DNA from: Mesobacterium pallidum
GTDB lineage: Bacteria; Pseudomonadota; Alphaproteobacteria; Rhodobacterales; Rhodobacteraceae
Direction of reading: 5' to 3'
Assembly: GCF_019966535.1 (NCBI RefSeq)
Contig: NZ_JAIMID010000010.1
Span: 1 to 64,000, forward strand
DNA length: 64,000 nucleotides
In this document: positions 43,899 to 51,983 of the stretch, piece after piece
How positions within the stretch are numbered: the first letter of the stretch is position 1
Layout: every line of letters starts with the position of its first letter
Program-made: the position numbers and the translations under genes
Notes under the pieces: generated by a model
Told to the model about the DNA's origin: nothing
Databases searched by the model: none
The model's input: the letters and a program-made list of their open reading frames with translations, nothing else

Positions 43899-45489
43899 GC
43901 TCTGCCTCTCGCTCTTCTTTCTTGCGCATCTGTTCCGCGACCGCCTCGGCGACCGATCCCTCGGGTTCGCCCGAAATGCCGGCCATCAACAGGCCCAGCT
44001 CGCGCTCGTCGGTCTCGGACGGCAGGCGCTCGCCCATGATCTTGCCGTCGAACATCACCGCGATGCGGTCCGAAAGCGACATGATCTCGTCAAGCTCGAC
44101 CGAAACCAGCAGGATCGCCTTGCCGCTGTCGCGCAGCGCGATGATCTGCTCGTGGATGAACTCGATCGCGCCGATGTCCACGCCGCGCGTCGGCTGGCCG
44201 ATCAGCAGGATGTCGGGGTCCCGCTCGATCTCGCGCGCGACGACGATCTTCTGCTGGTTCCCGCCCGAGAAATTGCGGGCCTTGAGCCGCGGGTTCGGGG
44301 GGCGGACGTCGAATTTCTCCATCTTGGCGGCGGTGTCGGCGCGGATGGCGGCGTTGTCCATGAAGAGCGCGTTCTTTTGGTACTTGGGGTCGTGGTGGTA
44401 GCCGAAGGCCACGTTCTCCCACGCCATGTATTCCATGATGAGGCCCTCTTCCTGCCGGTCCTCGGGGACATGGGCGATGCCGCGCTTGCGGCGGCTCTGT
44501 CCGTCCGAGTGCTTGCCAGTCAGGTCGATTTCTTCGCCGTTGACGCGGATGCGGCCCTCGCCGCTGCGCATCCCGCCCAGCACCTCGAGCAGTTCCGACT
44601 GCCCGTTGCCGGCCACCCCGGCGATGCCGAGGATTTCGCCCTGGCGCACATGCAGCGACACGCCGCGCAGCCGCTCGACGCCGAAGCTGTCGACCACGCG
44701 CAGGTTCTCGACCTCGAGCACGGCGGCGCCGGGGTTGCTGGGGGCCTTTTCGACCCGCAGCAGGACCTTGCGGCCGACCATCAGCTCGGCCAGTTCCTCG
44801 GGGTTGGTTTCAGAGGTCTTGACGGTGGCGGTCATCTGGCCGCGCCGCATGACGCTGACCGTGTCCGTGATCTCCATGATCTCGCGCAGCTTGTGCGTGA
44901 TCAGGATGATGGTCTTCCCCTCTTCCTTCAGCCGCGCAAGGATACGGAAGAGCTGGTCGGCCTCGGCCGGGGTCAGCACGCCCGTGGGCTCGTCGAGGAT
45001 GAGAATGTCGGCCTGGCGATACAGCGCCTTGAGGATCTCGACCCGCTGCTGGTGGCCGACGCTGAGCGTTTCGATCACCGCGTCGGGGTCGACATGCAGG
45101 TCGTATTCCGCGGCGATCTGGGTCAGGGCCTTGCGCGCCTTGGCAAGGCTGGGCCGCAGCATCGCGCCGTCCTCGACCCCGAGGATCACGTTTTCCAGCA
45201 CGGTGAAGTTCTGCACCAGCTTGAAATGCTGGAACACCATGCCGATCCCGGCGGCGATGGCGGCCTGGCTGTCGGGGATCTGGGTCGGCTGGCCCTTGAT
45301 GAAGATCTCGCCCGCATCGGCCTTGTAAAAGCCGTAGAGGATCGACATCAGCGTGGACTTGCCCGCGCCGTTCTCGCCGATGATCCCGTGGATCGTGCCG
45401 GGCTGCACGGCGATGGAAATGTCCTTGTTCGCCTGCACGGGCCCGAAGGCCTTGGATATGCCCCTAAGTTCGATGGCCGGAGCGCTCAT
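43888..45489 (-). CDS. Nucleoside ABC transporter ATP-binding protein (NupO/BmpB type, two ATPase domains)
   Basis: A 533-residue fused ATPase. Domain 1 has GENGAGKST, the signature LSVGHQQR and ILILDEPTGVLTP. Domain 2 has GVAGNGQSE, FSGGNQQK and LLIGQPTRGVD, where Gln replaces the Walker B Asp/Glu as usual in BMP-linked ATPases. The C-terminus (KKEEREAEQHG) runs into the 18-bp repeat. Upstream is the binding-protein gene with a stem-loop between; downstream the VasI-like insert separates it from its permeases. Confidence 0.9.
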   Translation of the reverse strand: MSAPAIELRGISKAFGPVQANKDISIAVQPGTIHGIIGENGAGKSTLMSILYGFYKADAGEIFIKGQPTQIPDSQAAIAAGIGMVFQHFKLVQNFTVLENVILGVEDGAMLRPSLAKARKALTQIAAEYDLHVDPDAVIETLSVGHQQRVEILKALYRQADILILDEPTGVLTPAEADQLFRILARLKEEGKTIILITHKLREIMEITDTVSVMRRGQMTATVKTSETNPEELAELMVGRKVLLRVEKAPSNPGAAVLEVENLRVVDSFGVERLRGVSLHVRQGEILGIAGVAGNGQSELLEVLGGMRSGEGRIRVNGEEIDLTGKHSDGQSRRKRGIAHVPEDRQEEGLIMEYMAWENVAFGYHHDPKYQKNALFMDNAAIRADTAAKMEKFDVRPPNPRLKARNFSGGNQQKIVVAREIERDPDILLIGQPTRGVDIGAIEFIHEQIIALRDSGKAILLVSVELDEIMSLSDRIAVMFDGKIMGERLPSETDERELGLLMAGISGEPEGSVAEAVAEQMRKKEEREAEQHG

Positions 45490-45521
45490 CGCCAGATACC
45501 CCCTGTCCCTGTACGGAAAGA

Positions 45522-45544
45522 GGCCGCGTCATCGCTGCGCGGCC
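45522..45544 (-). promoter_or_regulatory. Intercistronic stem-loop after the BMP-family gene
   Basis: GGCCGCG (45522-45528) and CGCGGCC (45538-45544) form a 7-bp perfect stem with a 9-nt loop, extended outward by AGG/CCCT-type pairing. It lies 29 bases beyond the binding-protein stop and before the ATPase gene. Confidence 0.5.
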
Positions 45545-45573
45545 CCTCCGGTGTCATGTCGCGTGCGACCCGA

Positions 45574-46569
45574 TCAGAACGACAGGGCCGGGCAGCTGTC
45601 GTCGCTGGTGTAGTCGTGCACCGAGATCTCGCCTGCGATGATCTTGGCCTTCGCGTCCTCGGCGGCGGCGGACATCTCTGCGCTCACCAACTCGGCGTTG
45701 TTGTCGTCCATGGCATAGCCGACGCCGTCGGCGCCCAGGTCCATGACGCGCACGCCCGGCGCGATGCCGTCGCCCTGGGTCATGGCGTCATAGACGGCCA
45801 CGTCCACGCGCTTGAGCATCGAGGTCAGGACCTTGCCCGGGAACAGGTGGTTCTGGTTGCTGTCCACGCCGATCGACAGGATGTCCTCGTCCGCGGCGGT
45901 CTGCAGAACGCCAAGGCCGGTGCCGCCGGCGGCGGCATAGATCACGTCCGCGCCCTGGGAGATCTGGGCATTGGCCAGTTCCGAGCCCTTCACCGGGTCG
46001 TTCCAGGCGGCCGGGGTGGTGCCGGTCATGTTCGAGATCACGGTGATGTCGGGGTTCACGGCCTTGGCGCCCTGGGCATAGCCGCAGGCGAACTTGCGGA
46101 TCAGCGGGATGTCCATGCCGCCGACGAAGCCGACGGTGCCGGATTCGGACGCCATCGCGGCGATCATGCCGACGAGGTAGGATCCCTCATGCTCCGAGAA
46201 GGCGACCGATTGGACGTTCTCGGCGCCCGAGTAGCCGTCGATGGTCACGAACTTGGTGTCGGGGTAGTCGGGGGCGACTTCGTCGAAGACCGACGACCAG
46301 GCAAAGCCGGTGGTGATGATCGGGTTGAAGCCGTTCTCGGCAAAGCGGCGCAGGGCCTGCTCGCGCTGGGCTTCGGACTGGATCTCGATGTCGCGGTACG
46401 ACCCGCCGGTTTCGGCCGCCCAACGCTCGGCGCCGTTGTAGGCGGCTTCGTTGAACGACTTGTCGAACTTGCCGCCGAGGTCGTAGATCAGTGCCGGGTC
46501 GGCCAGCGCGGCGCCTGCGGTCAGGGCCACGGCAGCAGCAGCGCCGAGGAATTTGGTCATCAGGGTCAT
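45574..46569 (-). CDS. BMP-family nucleoside-binding protein
   Basis: Receptor of the purine-nucleoside importer, 331 residues. The signal peptide (TKFLGAAAAVALTAGAALA) lacks a lipobox Cys, so it should be soluble in the periplasm. The mature part ALIYDLGGKFDKSFNEAAYN is the PnrA/BMP signature with the DKSFN segment, followed by NPIITTGFAWSSVF and later VIYAAAGGTGLGVLQ. ATG 46569 is preferred over ATG 46560 because GGGAG lies at suitable spacing. First gene of the operon that also encodes the phosphorylase. Confidence 0.92.
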   Translation of the reverse strand: MTLMTKFLGAAAAVALTAGAALADPALIYDLGGKFDKSFNEAAYNGAERWAAETGGSYRDIEIQSEAQREQALRRFAENGFNPIITTGFAWSSVFDEVAPDYPDTKFVTIDGYSGAENVQSVAFSEHEGSYLVGMIAAMASESGTVGFVGGMDIPLIRKFACGYAQGAKAVNPDITVISNMTGTTPAAWNDPVKGSELANAQISQGADVIYAAAGGTGLGVLQTAADEDILSIGVDSNQNHLFPGKVLTSMLKRVDVAVYDAMTQGDGIAPGVRVMDLGADGVGYAMDDNNAELVSAEMSAAAEDAKAKIIAGEISVHDYTSDDSCPALSF

Positions 46570-46748
46570 GGAAGTCTCCCAGTCGGTTGACGGCCCTTGT
46601 CGCGGATTATGTCCGCCGGGCCTGTTGTCAGGCAGATCCTGGATCAGATCACGACGATTAAGGCCGCAGCAAGCGGGACGGGTCAACAGGAAACTTGGTG
46701 GCTCGGCAAGCAGATGCCGCCTGATTGGGCAGGACGTCGGGTCAATTT

Positions 46749-46764
46749 TTGACCGTTCGGTCAA
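46749..46764. promoter_or_regulatory. Candidate operator TTGACCGTTCGGTCAA upstream of the nucleoside operon
   Basis: Perfect palindrome with arms TTGACCG/CGGTCAA and two central bases, 180 bases upstream of the BMP gene. The shape is common for TetR-family operators. It lies just past the rimI stop; no linked regulator gene is in the window. Confidence 0.5.
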
Positions 46765-46793
46765 TTGCGAGGCAGTCCGCCCTGCGGCGGGTT

Positions 46794-47207
46794 TCAGAGC
46801 GCGATCTCCATGAGAATCGCGTCCTCGGTCCGGCCGTCCGCAAGGCGATAATAGCCGCGTCGGCGGCCGCAAACGCTCCAGCCGGTTGCCGTGTAAAGCG
46901 CAAGGGCGGGGGCATTGCCGGCGGCCACCTCGAGAAAGCCGCGAGTCGCGCCGCGGGCGCGGGCAAGGCCGGCGAATTCGGCCAGCCGCGCGCGGGCGAG
47001 GCCCCGGCGTTGGGCGTCCGGGTGGGTGGCGATCAGCAGCAGTTCGGCCTCGTCCAGCACGGCCCGGCCCAGGGCAAAGCTGTGCGGGTCGGCGCTGAGG
47101 AAACTGGACGGGTCCTCGAGCGAGCCCGTGAATTGCGCCGCGCTCCAGGGCTGGGTGTGGCGTTCGGCGGCGGCGTGGAGGGCGGCGAGGGTGTCGGCGT
47201 CAGTCAT
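46794..47207 (-). CDS. rimI: Ribosomal-protein S18 alanine N-acetyltransferase-like GNAT enzyme
   Basis: A 137-residue single GNAT domain. The acetyl-CoA pyrophosphate loop reads THPDAQRRGLARARLAEF near residue 70, and LEVAAGNAPALALYTATGWS is the conserved RimI strand-helix. ATG 47207 overlaps the end of tsaB by eight bases. The tsaB-rimI pairing is common and supports the assignment; another GNAT target cannot be excluded. Confidence 0.85.
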   Translation of the reverse strand: MTDADTLAALHAAAERHTQPWSAAQFTGSLEDPSSFLSADPHSFALGRAVLDEAELLLIATHPDAQRRGLARARLAEFAGLARARGATRGFLEVAAGNAPALALYTATGWSVCGRRRGYYRLADGRTEDAILMEIAL

Positions 47208-47790
47208 CCAGCAGCGCCGGGGGCTGGTCGGACGAGGGCGCGGCATCGGCGGGACGGACGTAGAGCGGGGCCGGGCGGGGCTGCGGCTGGCCCGTTGCCA
47301 GACGTGCGGCGGCCACCCGGGCGATCTGATGCGGCAGGGCGGTGGGATCGGGCGTCGCCAGGGCCACGTCCTGCATGAGGTCCAGCATCTCTTCGACAGG
47401 GGCGAGCCGGATGTCGCCGGTCTTGGCGTCGCGCAGGTAGGCGCCCTTGCGTGGGCCGGGGACGGCGGGGCAGACCGCACGCGCAAGATCGGGCTGCATC
47501 GCGTCGAAGGCGTTCACACCGATGGCCGGGATGCCCAGCGACAGGGCAAGCCCGCGCGCCGCTGCCACCGAGATGCGGATGCCGGTGAAATTGCCCGGCC
47601 CGATGCCGACGCCGATGGCATCGAGGTCGGGCCAGCCGATCCCGGCCTCGGCCAGCAGCTCTTCGAGCAGGGGCAGCAGGCGTTCGGCCTGTCCGCGGGC
47701 CATGTATTCGTGCCGAGTGGCGACGATGGACCGACCGTCGCAAAGCGCGGCGGCGACGTAAGCGGCTGAGGTGTCGAAGGCGAGGATCAT
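47200..47790 (-). CDS. tsaB: tRNA threonylcarbamoyladenosine biosynthesis protein TsaB
   Basis: A 196-residue protein of the ASKHA fold, partner of TsaD and TsaE in making t6A37 of tRNA. MILAFDTSAAYVAAAL is the phosphate-1 strand and IGVGIGPGNFTGIRISVAAA the conserved central block. The C-terminal part is shorter and Pro-rich, as usual for alphaproteobacterial TsaB. Overlaps rimI. Confidence 0.93.
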   Translation of the reverse strand: MILAFDTSAAYVAAALCDGRSIVATRHEYMARGQAERLLPLLEELLAEAGIGWPDLDAIGVGIGPGNFTGIRISVAAARGLALSLGIPAIGVNAFDAMQPDLARAVCPAVPGPRKGAYLRDAKTGDIRLAPVEEMLDLMQDVALATPDPTALPHQIARVAAARLATGQPQPRPAPLYVRPADAAPSSDQPPALLDD

Positions 47791-47841
47791 GGGGGGCTTA
47801 TGCCGCGAGGGGCGGGGCGGGGCAATTGGTTTGCAGGAACG

Positions 47842-47869
47842 AAAAAGGCCGCCCAGAAGAGCGGCCCTT
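47842..47869 (-). terminator. Rho-independent terminator after the NFU-type gene
   Basis: AAGGCCGC (47845-47852) pairs with GCGGCCCTT (47861-47869, one bulge). On the minus strand it is followed by TTTTT. It lies 20 bases after the NFU stop. Confidence 0.75.
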
Positions 47870-47888
47870 GATGCAGATGCGCGGTGCC

Positions 47889-48446
47889 TTACACGGCGAC
47901 CGGGCGCACCTCGGTCACTTCGGGAATGTAGTGGCGCAGCAGGTTCTCGATGCCCATCTTCAGCGTCAGCGTGGACGAGGGGCAGCCGGCGCAGGCGCCC
48001 TGCATGTGCAGGTAGACGACGCCCTTGTCGAAGCCGTGGAAGGTGATGTCGCCACCGTCCTGCGCCACCGCGGGCCGGACGCGGGTGTCGAGCAGTTCCT
48101 TGATCTGGCCGACGATCTCGCCATCCTCGCCGTCATGCATGGCATGGCCGCTGGAGGCTTCGCCTTCCATCACCGGGGCGCCGGACTGGAAATGCTCCAT
48201 GATCGCGCCAAGGATCGCGGGCTTGACGTGGTCCCATTCGACCGCCTCGCCCTTGGTCACGGTGACGAAGTCCGAGCCGAGGAAGACGCCGGTCACGCCC
48301 TCGACCGAAAAGATGCGGCGGGCCAGTGGCGACTTGTCCGCGGTGTCGGCGGTGGGGAAGTCGGCGGTTCCGACGCCCAGGACCGACTGGCCGGGCAGGA
48401 ACTTGAGCGTGGCCGGGTTCGGGGTGGATTCGGTCTGAATGAACAT
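47889..48446 (-). CDS. NifU/NFU-type iron-sulfur cluster carrier
   Basis: A 185-residue protein with an N-terminal Nfu_N domain (MFIQTESTPNPATLKFLPG) and a C-terminal NifU domain carrying the cluster-binding CAGCPSSTLTLK near residue 150. It passes 4Fe-4S clusters to client enzymes in the cytoplasm. This is the common two-domain NFU architecture of alphaproteobacteria. A candidate Irr-type iron box (48507-48523) lies 61 bases upstream. Confidence 0.92.
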   Translation of the reverse strand: MFIQTESTPNPATLKFLPGQSVLGVGTADFPTADTADKSPLARRIFSVEGVTGVFLGSDFVTVTKGEAVEWDHVKPAILGAIMEHFQSGAPVMEGEASSGHAMHDGEDGEIVGQIKELLDTRVRPAVAQDGGDITFHGFDKGVVYLHMQGACAGCPSSTLTLKMGIENLLRHYIPEVTEVRPVAV

Positions 48447-48506
48447 CTGTCGGGCACCTTTCGCTGCGTCCTCGGGATATGCGCGTCGCAGCCCCCGGAG
48501 TCAAGG

Positions 48507-48523
48507 TTTAGAACAGTTCTAAG
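48507..48523. promoter_or_regulatory. Candidate Irr/ICE-type iron-responsive operator
   Basis: TTTAGAACAGTTCTAAG is a near-perfect palindrome (TTTAGAA-CAG-TTCTAAg). It resembles the iron control element bound by Irr in alphaproteobacteria, with TTTAGAA/TTCTAAA half-sites. It lies between the NFU gene start and the end of the DUF2267 gene. Confidence 0.6.
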
Positions 48524-48544
48524 CGGTGTGTCGCTGCGACGCGC

Positions 48545-49000
48545 TTACCGGAATCGCGGCCCCAATTCGCCCGGATCGATGCCGTCCAGCTGCCAGAAGG
48601 CCCGCGCCTCCGGGCCGATCCGGTCCAGCGCGCGGTGCAGATCGACTGGCTGGATGGCGCGGTGCAGGGCGTAGAAGGCGGCGCGAAGCACCTCGGGCCC
48701 GGCAAAGTTGTGATCGCCGCGAAAGGCGCGCGCCTCGGCCACGTAGGTCGAGGGATCGGCCCAGGGGCGGGGCGGCGCGGGGTCCCACCGCTGCACGAAA
48801 AGCGCGCGGGGAAGGGCGGGCAGGACCTGGGCAAAGGCGATCGCCTGCGCGACCGGCAGCCGGTCGCGGAAGGCGCGAAAGACCCCTTCGAGCCCGGTAT
48901 AGGCGACGTTGTCCGAGGGCGTGTTCAGCACCTCGCGCATGTCGTCGAGGATGCCGCGCCATTCTTTTTGCGCGTGCCGGAAGGTCCAGGGCATCGGCAT
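48545..49000 (-). CDS. DUF2267 domain protein
   Basis: A 151-residue cytoplasmic helical protein beginning with TFRHAQKEWRGILDDMREVL, followed by AYTGLEGVFRAFRDRLPVAQ and AIAFAQVLPALPRALFVQRWDP, which match the DUF2267 pattern. The function is unknown. It follows a universal stress protein gene by 12 bases on the same strand, so a stress-linked role is possible but not shown. Confidence 0.78.
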   Translation of the reverse strand: MPMPWTFRHAQKEWRGILDDMREVLNTPSDNVAYTGLEGVFRAFRDRLPVAQAIAFAQVLPALPRALFVQRWDPAPPRPWADPSTYVAEARAFRGDHNFAGPEVLRAAFYALHRAIQPVDLHRALDRIGPEARAFWQLDGIDPGELGPRFR

Positions 49001-49012
49001 GGGCGCCGCCGA

Positions 49013-49468
49013 TCAGGTGATCGCCTCGAGCCGCTCTTTCGACAGGTCGCCCGGCACGATGGTGATCGGGATCGGCAGCGTCCCGGCAGAGCGGGTCAGC
49101 TGCGCCACCAGCGGCCCCGGTCCCTTGCTGTCGGTGCCCGCGCCCAGCACCAGCACGCCGATCTCGGGATCTTCCTTGATCTGCGCCATGATCTCCTTGA
49201 CCGGCTCGCCCTCGCGGATGACGAGGTCCGGATCGACGTTCTGCCGGTCGCGCATCCACTTGGCGAAAACCTCGAAATGCGCCTCGATCCGCTCGCGGGC
49301 CTCTTCGCGCATGATGTCGCCGACACCGATCCAGTGGTTGAATTCGTCGGGCGGGATCACCGACAGGATCTCGACCCCGCCGCCGGTCTTGCTGGCGCGC
49401 ATGGCGGCGAAACGCATGGCGTTCAGGCATTCGCGGCTGTCGTCGAGGATGACGAGGAACTTGCGCAT
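49013..49468 (-). CDS. Universal stress protein (UspA family)
   Basis: A 151-residue single Usp domain: RKFLVILDDSRECLNAMRFA at the start, LSVIPPDEF as strand 2, VIREGEPVKEIMAQIKED, and VLVLGAGTDSKGPGPLVAQL with a partly kept ATP-loop (the usual G-x2-G-x9-G-[ST]). ATG 49468 has GGGAG upstream. Upstream partner of the DUF2267 gene. The ligand and role are not evident. Confidence 0.85.
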   Translation of the reverse strand: MRKFLVILDDSRECLNAMRFAAMRASKTGGGVEILSVIPPDEFNHWIGVGDIMREEARERIEAHFEVFAKWMRDRQNVDPDLVIREGEPVKEIMAQIKEDPEIGVLVLGAGTDSKGPGPLVAQLTRSAGTLPIPITIVPGDLSKERLEAIT

Positions 49469-49535
49469 CTTGGGGTCTCCCTGGTTGGCCGTCAGGATGT
49501 CGCACCTGCCGGGCCGTTGCAAGCGTCCGGGCGGG

Positions 49536-50726
49536 TCAGGGCGCGAGGGCGCCGGCGAGGGCGCGGGTAAACGGCCGGGTGAGGCGGGCACCGAGCCATC
49601 CGGCGACGGCCATCAGCGCCTGGGTCGCGCTGAGCCAGATCAGCGCGGCGGCGGCCAGCGCCTCGTCGCTGATCCGGGCGAGGGTGCGGAAGGCGCGGGA
49701 CTTGCCCAGCACCTCGAGCACGCCGCGCGTTTCCGGCCCCGCCGCGTCCGACAGGCGGGCAAGGCGGGCGGCATCTTCGGCCCCTTCCACGTGGCGCAGC
49801 AACAAGGCGGTATCGGTGATCGAAGTGTTGCCCGCCACGCGGCCCACATCGGCCGCCAGCGCCTGCGCGCGGGCAAGGCGGGCGGTGTCGGCGGCATCGG
49901 TGCTGCGGGTGACGATCCGGCCCACCAGCGCGGGATCAAGCACGCGCATCACCTCGTCGCCAAGGCCGGTGGTCAGCGTCTTCATCCGCCGCGCGACGCG
50001 CATCCCCGTGGCGCCCGCCTTGACGCTGGCCGAGGTGCCGCCCGTGACAAGGATCGCGCCCGTGGCCAACAGCCCGACCGAGGCGAGCGTGACGTCGAGG
50101 CGGTCGATCTCTTCCTCGTTCCACCAGTCCACCCCGGCGCGGCGCAGGGCGTTGAGGTCCCCGACCGGCGTCAGCTCCACCGGGATGCCGCAGGCGGCCA
50201 GCAGGCGGATCGAGGGGCAGTCGGCCACATCCGCCACGCAGATCGCGCAGTCGCGGGCGGTGGCCATCAGCCCGGTTTCGCTGGCGCGCAGGGCGTCGAT
50301 CTCTGCGGCCTGTTCGGGGCCGGGCGTGACCCCCACGCGGGCGGCGACGGGCAGCAGGGTCTCGATCCGGTCGAGGTCGTCTGTGTCCAGCGCCGCCGCG
50401 ATCTCGGCCTCCAGCCGGTCCGGGCTGAGACGGCGTGCGATCGCAGCGTCCAGCATCCGCGTCGTTTCCGCCAGCGTGGCGTCGCGCATCGGGGCGGCGA
50501 AGGGGTTGGTCGACAGCGCCCAGAGCATGAGCCCGAGGCTCAGCATCAGCGGCGACAGGCGCAGGAGCCGTGCCAGCCAGCGCCGCTTGCGCGAGACGCG
50601 CCTGCGACGGGGCGGCGCGGGCTGCGGCCGTTCGGCCCGCAGCACGGCCGAGGCCGGCGGCCGTGGAGGGCGCTTGAGCGGCGGCTCCTGCCGGGGTCCT
50701 TTGCCGTTGCGCGGGCCGGAGGGCAT
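49536..50726 (-). CDS. Hypothetical membrane protein, 396 residues
   Basis: No family recognised. The N-terminal 50 residues are basic and Pro-rich (cytoplasmic), then a membrane helix (LLRLSPLMLSLGLMLWAL). A probable extracytoplasmic helical region follows, with four cysteines in ARDCAICVADVADC and RLLAACGIP. Further hydrophobic stretches occur near residue 215 (ASVGLLATGAILVTGG) and at the C-terminus (AAAALIWLSATQALMAVAGW). It lies five bases upstream of nothing on its own strand but four bases after the aminotransferase gene, so the two may be co-transcribed. Confidence 0.7.
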   Translation of the reverse strand: MPSGPRNGKGPRQEPPLKRPPRPPASAVLRAERPQPAPPRRRRVSRKRRWLARLLRLSPLMLSLGLMLWALSTNPFAAPMRDATLAETTRMLDAAIARRLSPDRLEAEIAAALDTDDLDRIETLLPVAARVGVTPGPEQAAEIDALRASETGLMATARDCAICVADVADCPSIRLLAACGIPVELTPVGDLNALRRAGVDWWNEEEIDRLDVTLASVGLLATGAILVTGGTSASVKAGATGMRVARRMKTLTTGLGDEVMRVLDPALVGRIVTRSTDAADTARLARAQALAADVGRVAGNTSITDTALLLRHVEGAEDAARLARLSDAAGPETRGVLEVLGKSRAFRTLARISDEALAAAALIWLSATQALMAVAGWLGARLTRPFTRALAGALAP

Positions 50727-50730
50727 GGGG

Positions 50731-51594
50731 TCAGGCGCTGCTCGCCGCCCAGTCCCAGTACATCTCGCGCACCCGGCGGGTCACGGGACCCACCTGGTAG
50801 GAGGTGTCCTCGAAGGCGGTCACGGGGGTCACCTTGTTCATGTTGCCCGACAGGAACACCTCGTCCGCGGCGCGGAAATCGTCAAAGCCCAACACGGTTT
50901 CATGCACCGTCACGCCATCGGCGCGCAGGTTCTCAAGGTGCCGGGCGCGGGTGATCCCGGCCAGGAAGGTGCCGTTGGCGATGGGGGTAAAGACCTCTCC
51001 GTCCCGCACCATGAAGACATTGGCGGTCGCCGCCTCGGCCACGTTGCCCATGGCATCGGCCACCAGCGCATTGCCGAAACCGCGGGCCCGCACCTCGCGC
51101 AGCATCCGCGCGTTGTTGGGGTAAAGGCAGCCGGCCTTGGCATCGACGACCGAGCTATCCAGCACCGGGCGGCGGAACTGCGTCAGGCCCAGCGTGGTGG
51201 TCGCGCTCTCGGGCGCCATCGGGATTTCCTCGAGGCAGAGCGCAAAGCCGGTCACGTCCTCGTCGGGCACGATGGCGGTCGGATCGCCGTTGATGCCCCA
51301 GTACATCGGCCGGATGTAGACCGCCGCGCCGGGGGCATAGGCCGACAGCCCCTCCAGCGCGATCTGCACCATGTCCTCGGTCGTGACGGTCGGCGTCAGC
51401 CCCATGACATGGGCCGAGCGGTTGGCCCGCGCGCAATGCTTGTGAAGGTCGGGGGTCAGCCCGTTCACCATCCGCGCCCCGTCGAAGATGCCCGAGCCCA
51501 GCCAGGCGCCATGGTCGGCGGCGCGCATGATCATGACGTCGCCGTCATGCCAGGCGCCTTCGAAATAGGTGCGGATATTGGTGCCTGTGGCCAT
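50731..51594 (-). CDS. Branched-chain-amino-acid aminotransferase-like enzyme (class IV)
   Basis: Fold-type IV PLP enzyme of 287 residues. The catalytic Lys lies in SSVVDAKAGCLYPNN near residue 155, and the phosphate-binding tail in EAATANVFMVRDGE and LAGITRARHLENL. The usual YFEGAWHDGD start and IFDGARMVNG active-site loop are present. It probably transaminates branched-chain or related amino acids. Being a second or divergent copy would not be surprising, since no ilv genes are nearby. ATG 51594 has GAGGAG upstream. Confidence 0.8.
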   Translation of the reverse strand: MATGTNIRTYFEGAWHDGDVMIMRAADHGAWLGSGIFDGARMVNGLTPDLHKHCARANRSAHVMGLTPTVTTEDMVQIALEGLSAYAPGAAVYIRPMYWGINGDPTAIVPDEDVTGFALCLEEIPMAPESATTTLGLTQFRRPVLDSSVVDAKAGCLYPNNARMLREVRARGFGNALVADAMGNVAEAATANVFMVRDGEVFTPIANGTFLAGITRARHLENLRADGVTVHETVLGFDDFRAADEVFLSGNMNKVTPVTAFEDTSYQVGPVTRRVREMYWDWAASSA

Positions 51595-51983
51595 GGCTCT
51601 CTCCTCGGGTCTTCTTTGGCGTCCGGCCGGGGCGCCGTTCGCGCGCCACACTAGCACCGGGGCCGGCATGGGCAAGGCGGTACGGAAATGACCCCCGGTC
51701 GCGGGGCGACCGGGGGCCGGATCAAGAAGGCTTTGGTTCTCAAATATCGCAGCCCGGTTTCGGGGTGACCGGGCCATCTGGCGCCCCGCAGGTCACGGTC
51801 GGGACAGGGGCAGGAGGCGGGCACGACGGCCGGCCTGCGTTGCCCGGGGTGACCGGGGCCGGAAAGGCTTGGGGCGATGTGTGCCCGATTCCTGCAACAG
51901 GCGCGTGACAGCGGGGGCAGACATGCAAACCGCCCGCCCGGGGCGGTCCCGGGCGGGCGGCGCATGCGTCGACGCGGGCTGGA
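51595..51983. other. Intergenic region between trpS and the aminotransferase gene, with two hairpins
   Basis: A 389-base gap without a supported gene. CCGCCCGCCCGGG (51930-51942) and CCCGGGCGGGCGG (51948-51960) form a 13-bp stem just after the trpS stop, followed by TTT on the minus strand; this is the probable trpS terminator. A second 10-bp stem, CCCCCGGTCG/CGACCGGGGG (51692-51716), lies in the leader of the aminotransferase gene. A short minus-strand frame with a CPRCH motif spans roughly 51740-51925 but lacks a convincing start. Confidence 0.5.
51930..51960 (-). terminator. Probable trpS terminator
   Basis: Perfect 13-bp GC stem (51930-51942 with 51948-51960) and a 5-nt loop, 23 bases after the trpS stop, followed on the minus strand by a short TTT. 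Confidence 0.65.

Noticed and set aside
51740..51925. Short minus-strand frame with a CPRCH (CXXCH-like) motif and a Pro-rich tail
   Set aside because: No start codon with a ribosome-binding site, no signal peptide, and it overlaps the trpS terminator region. The haem-like motif is probably chance.
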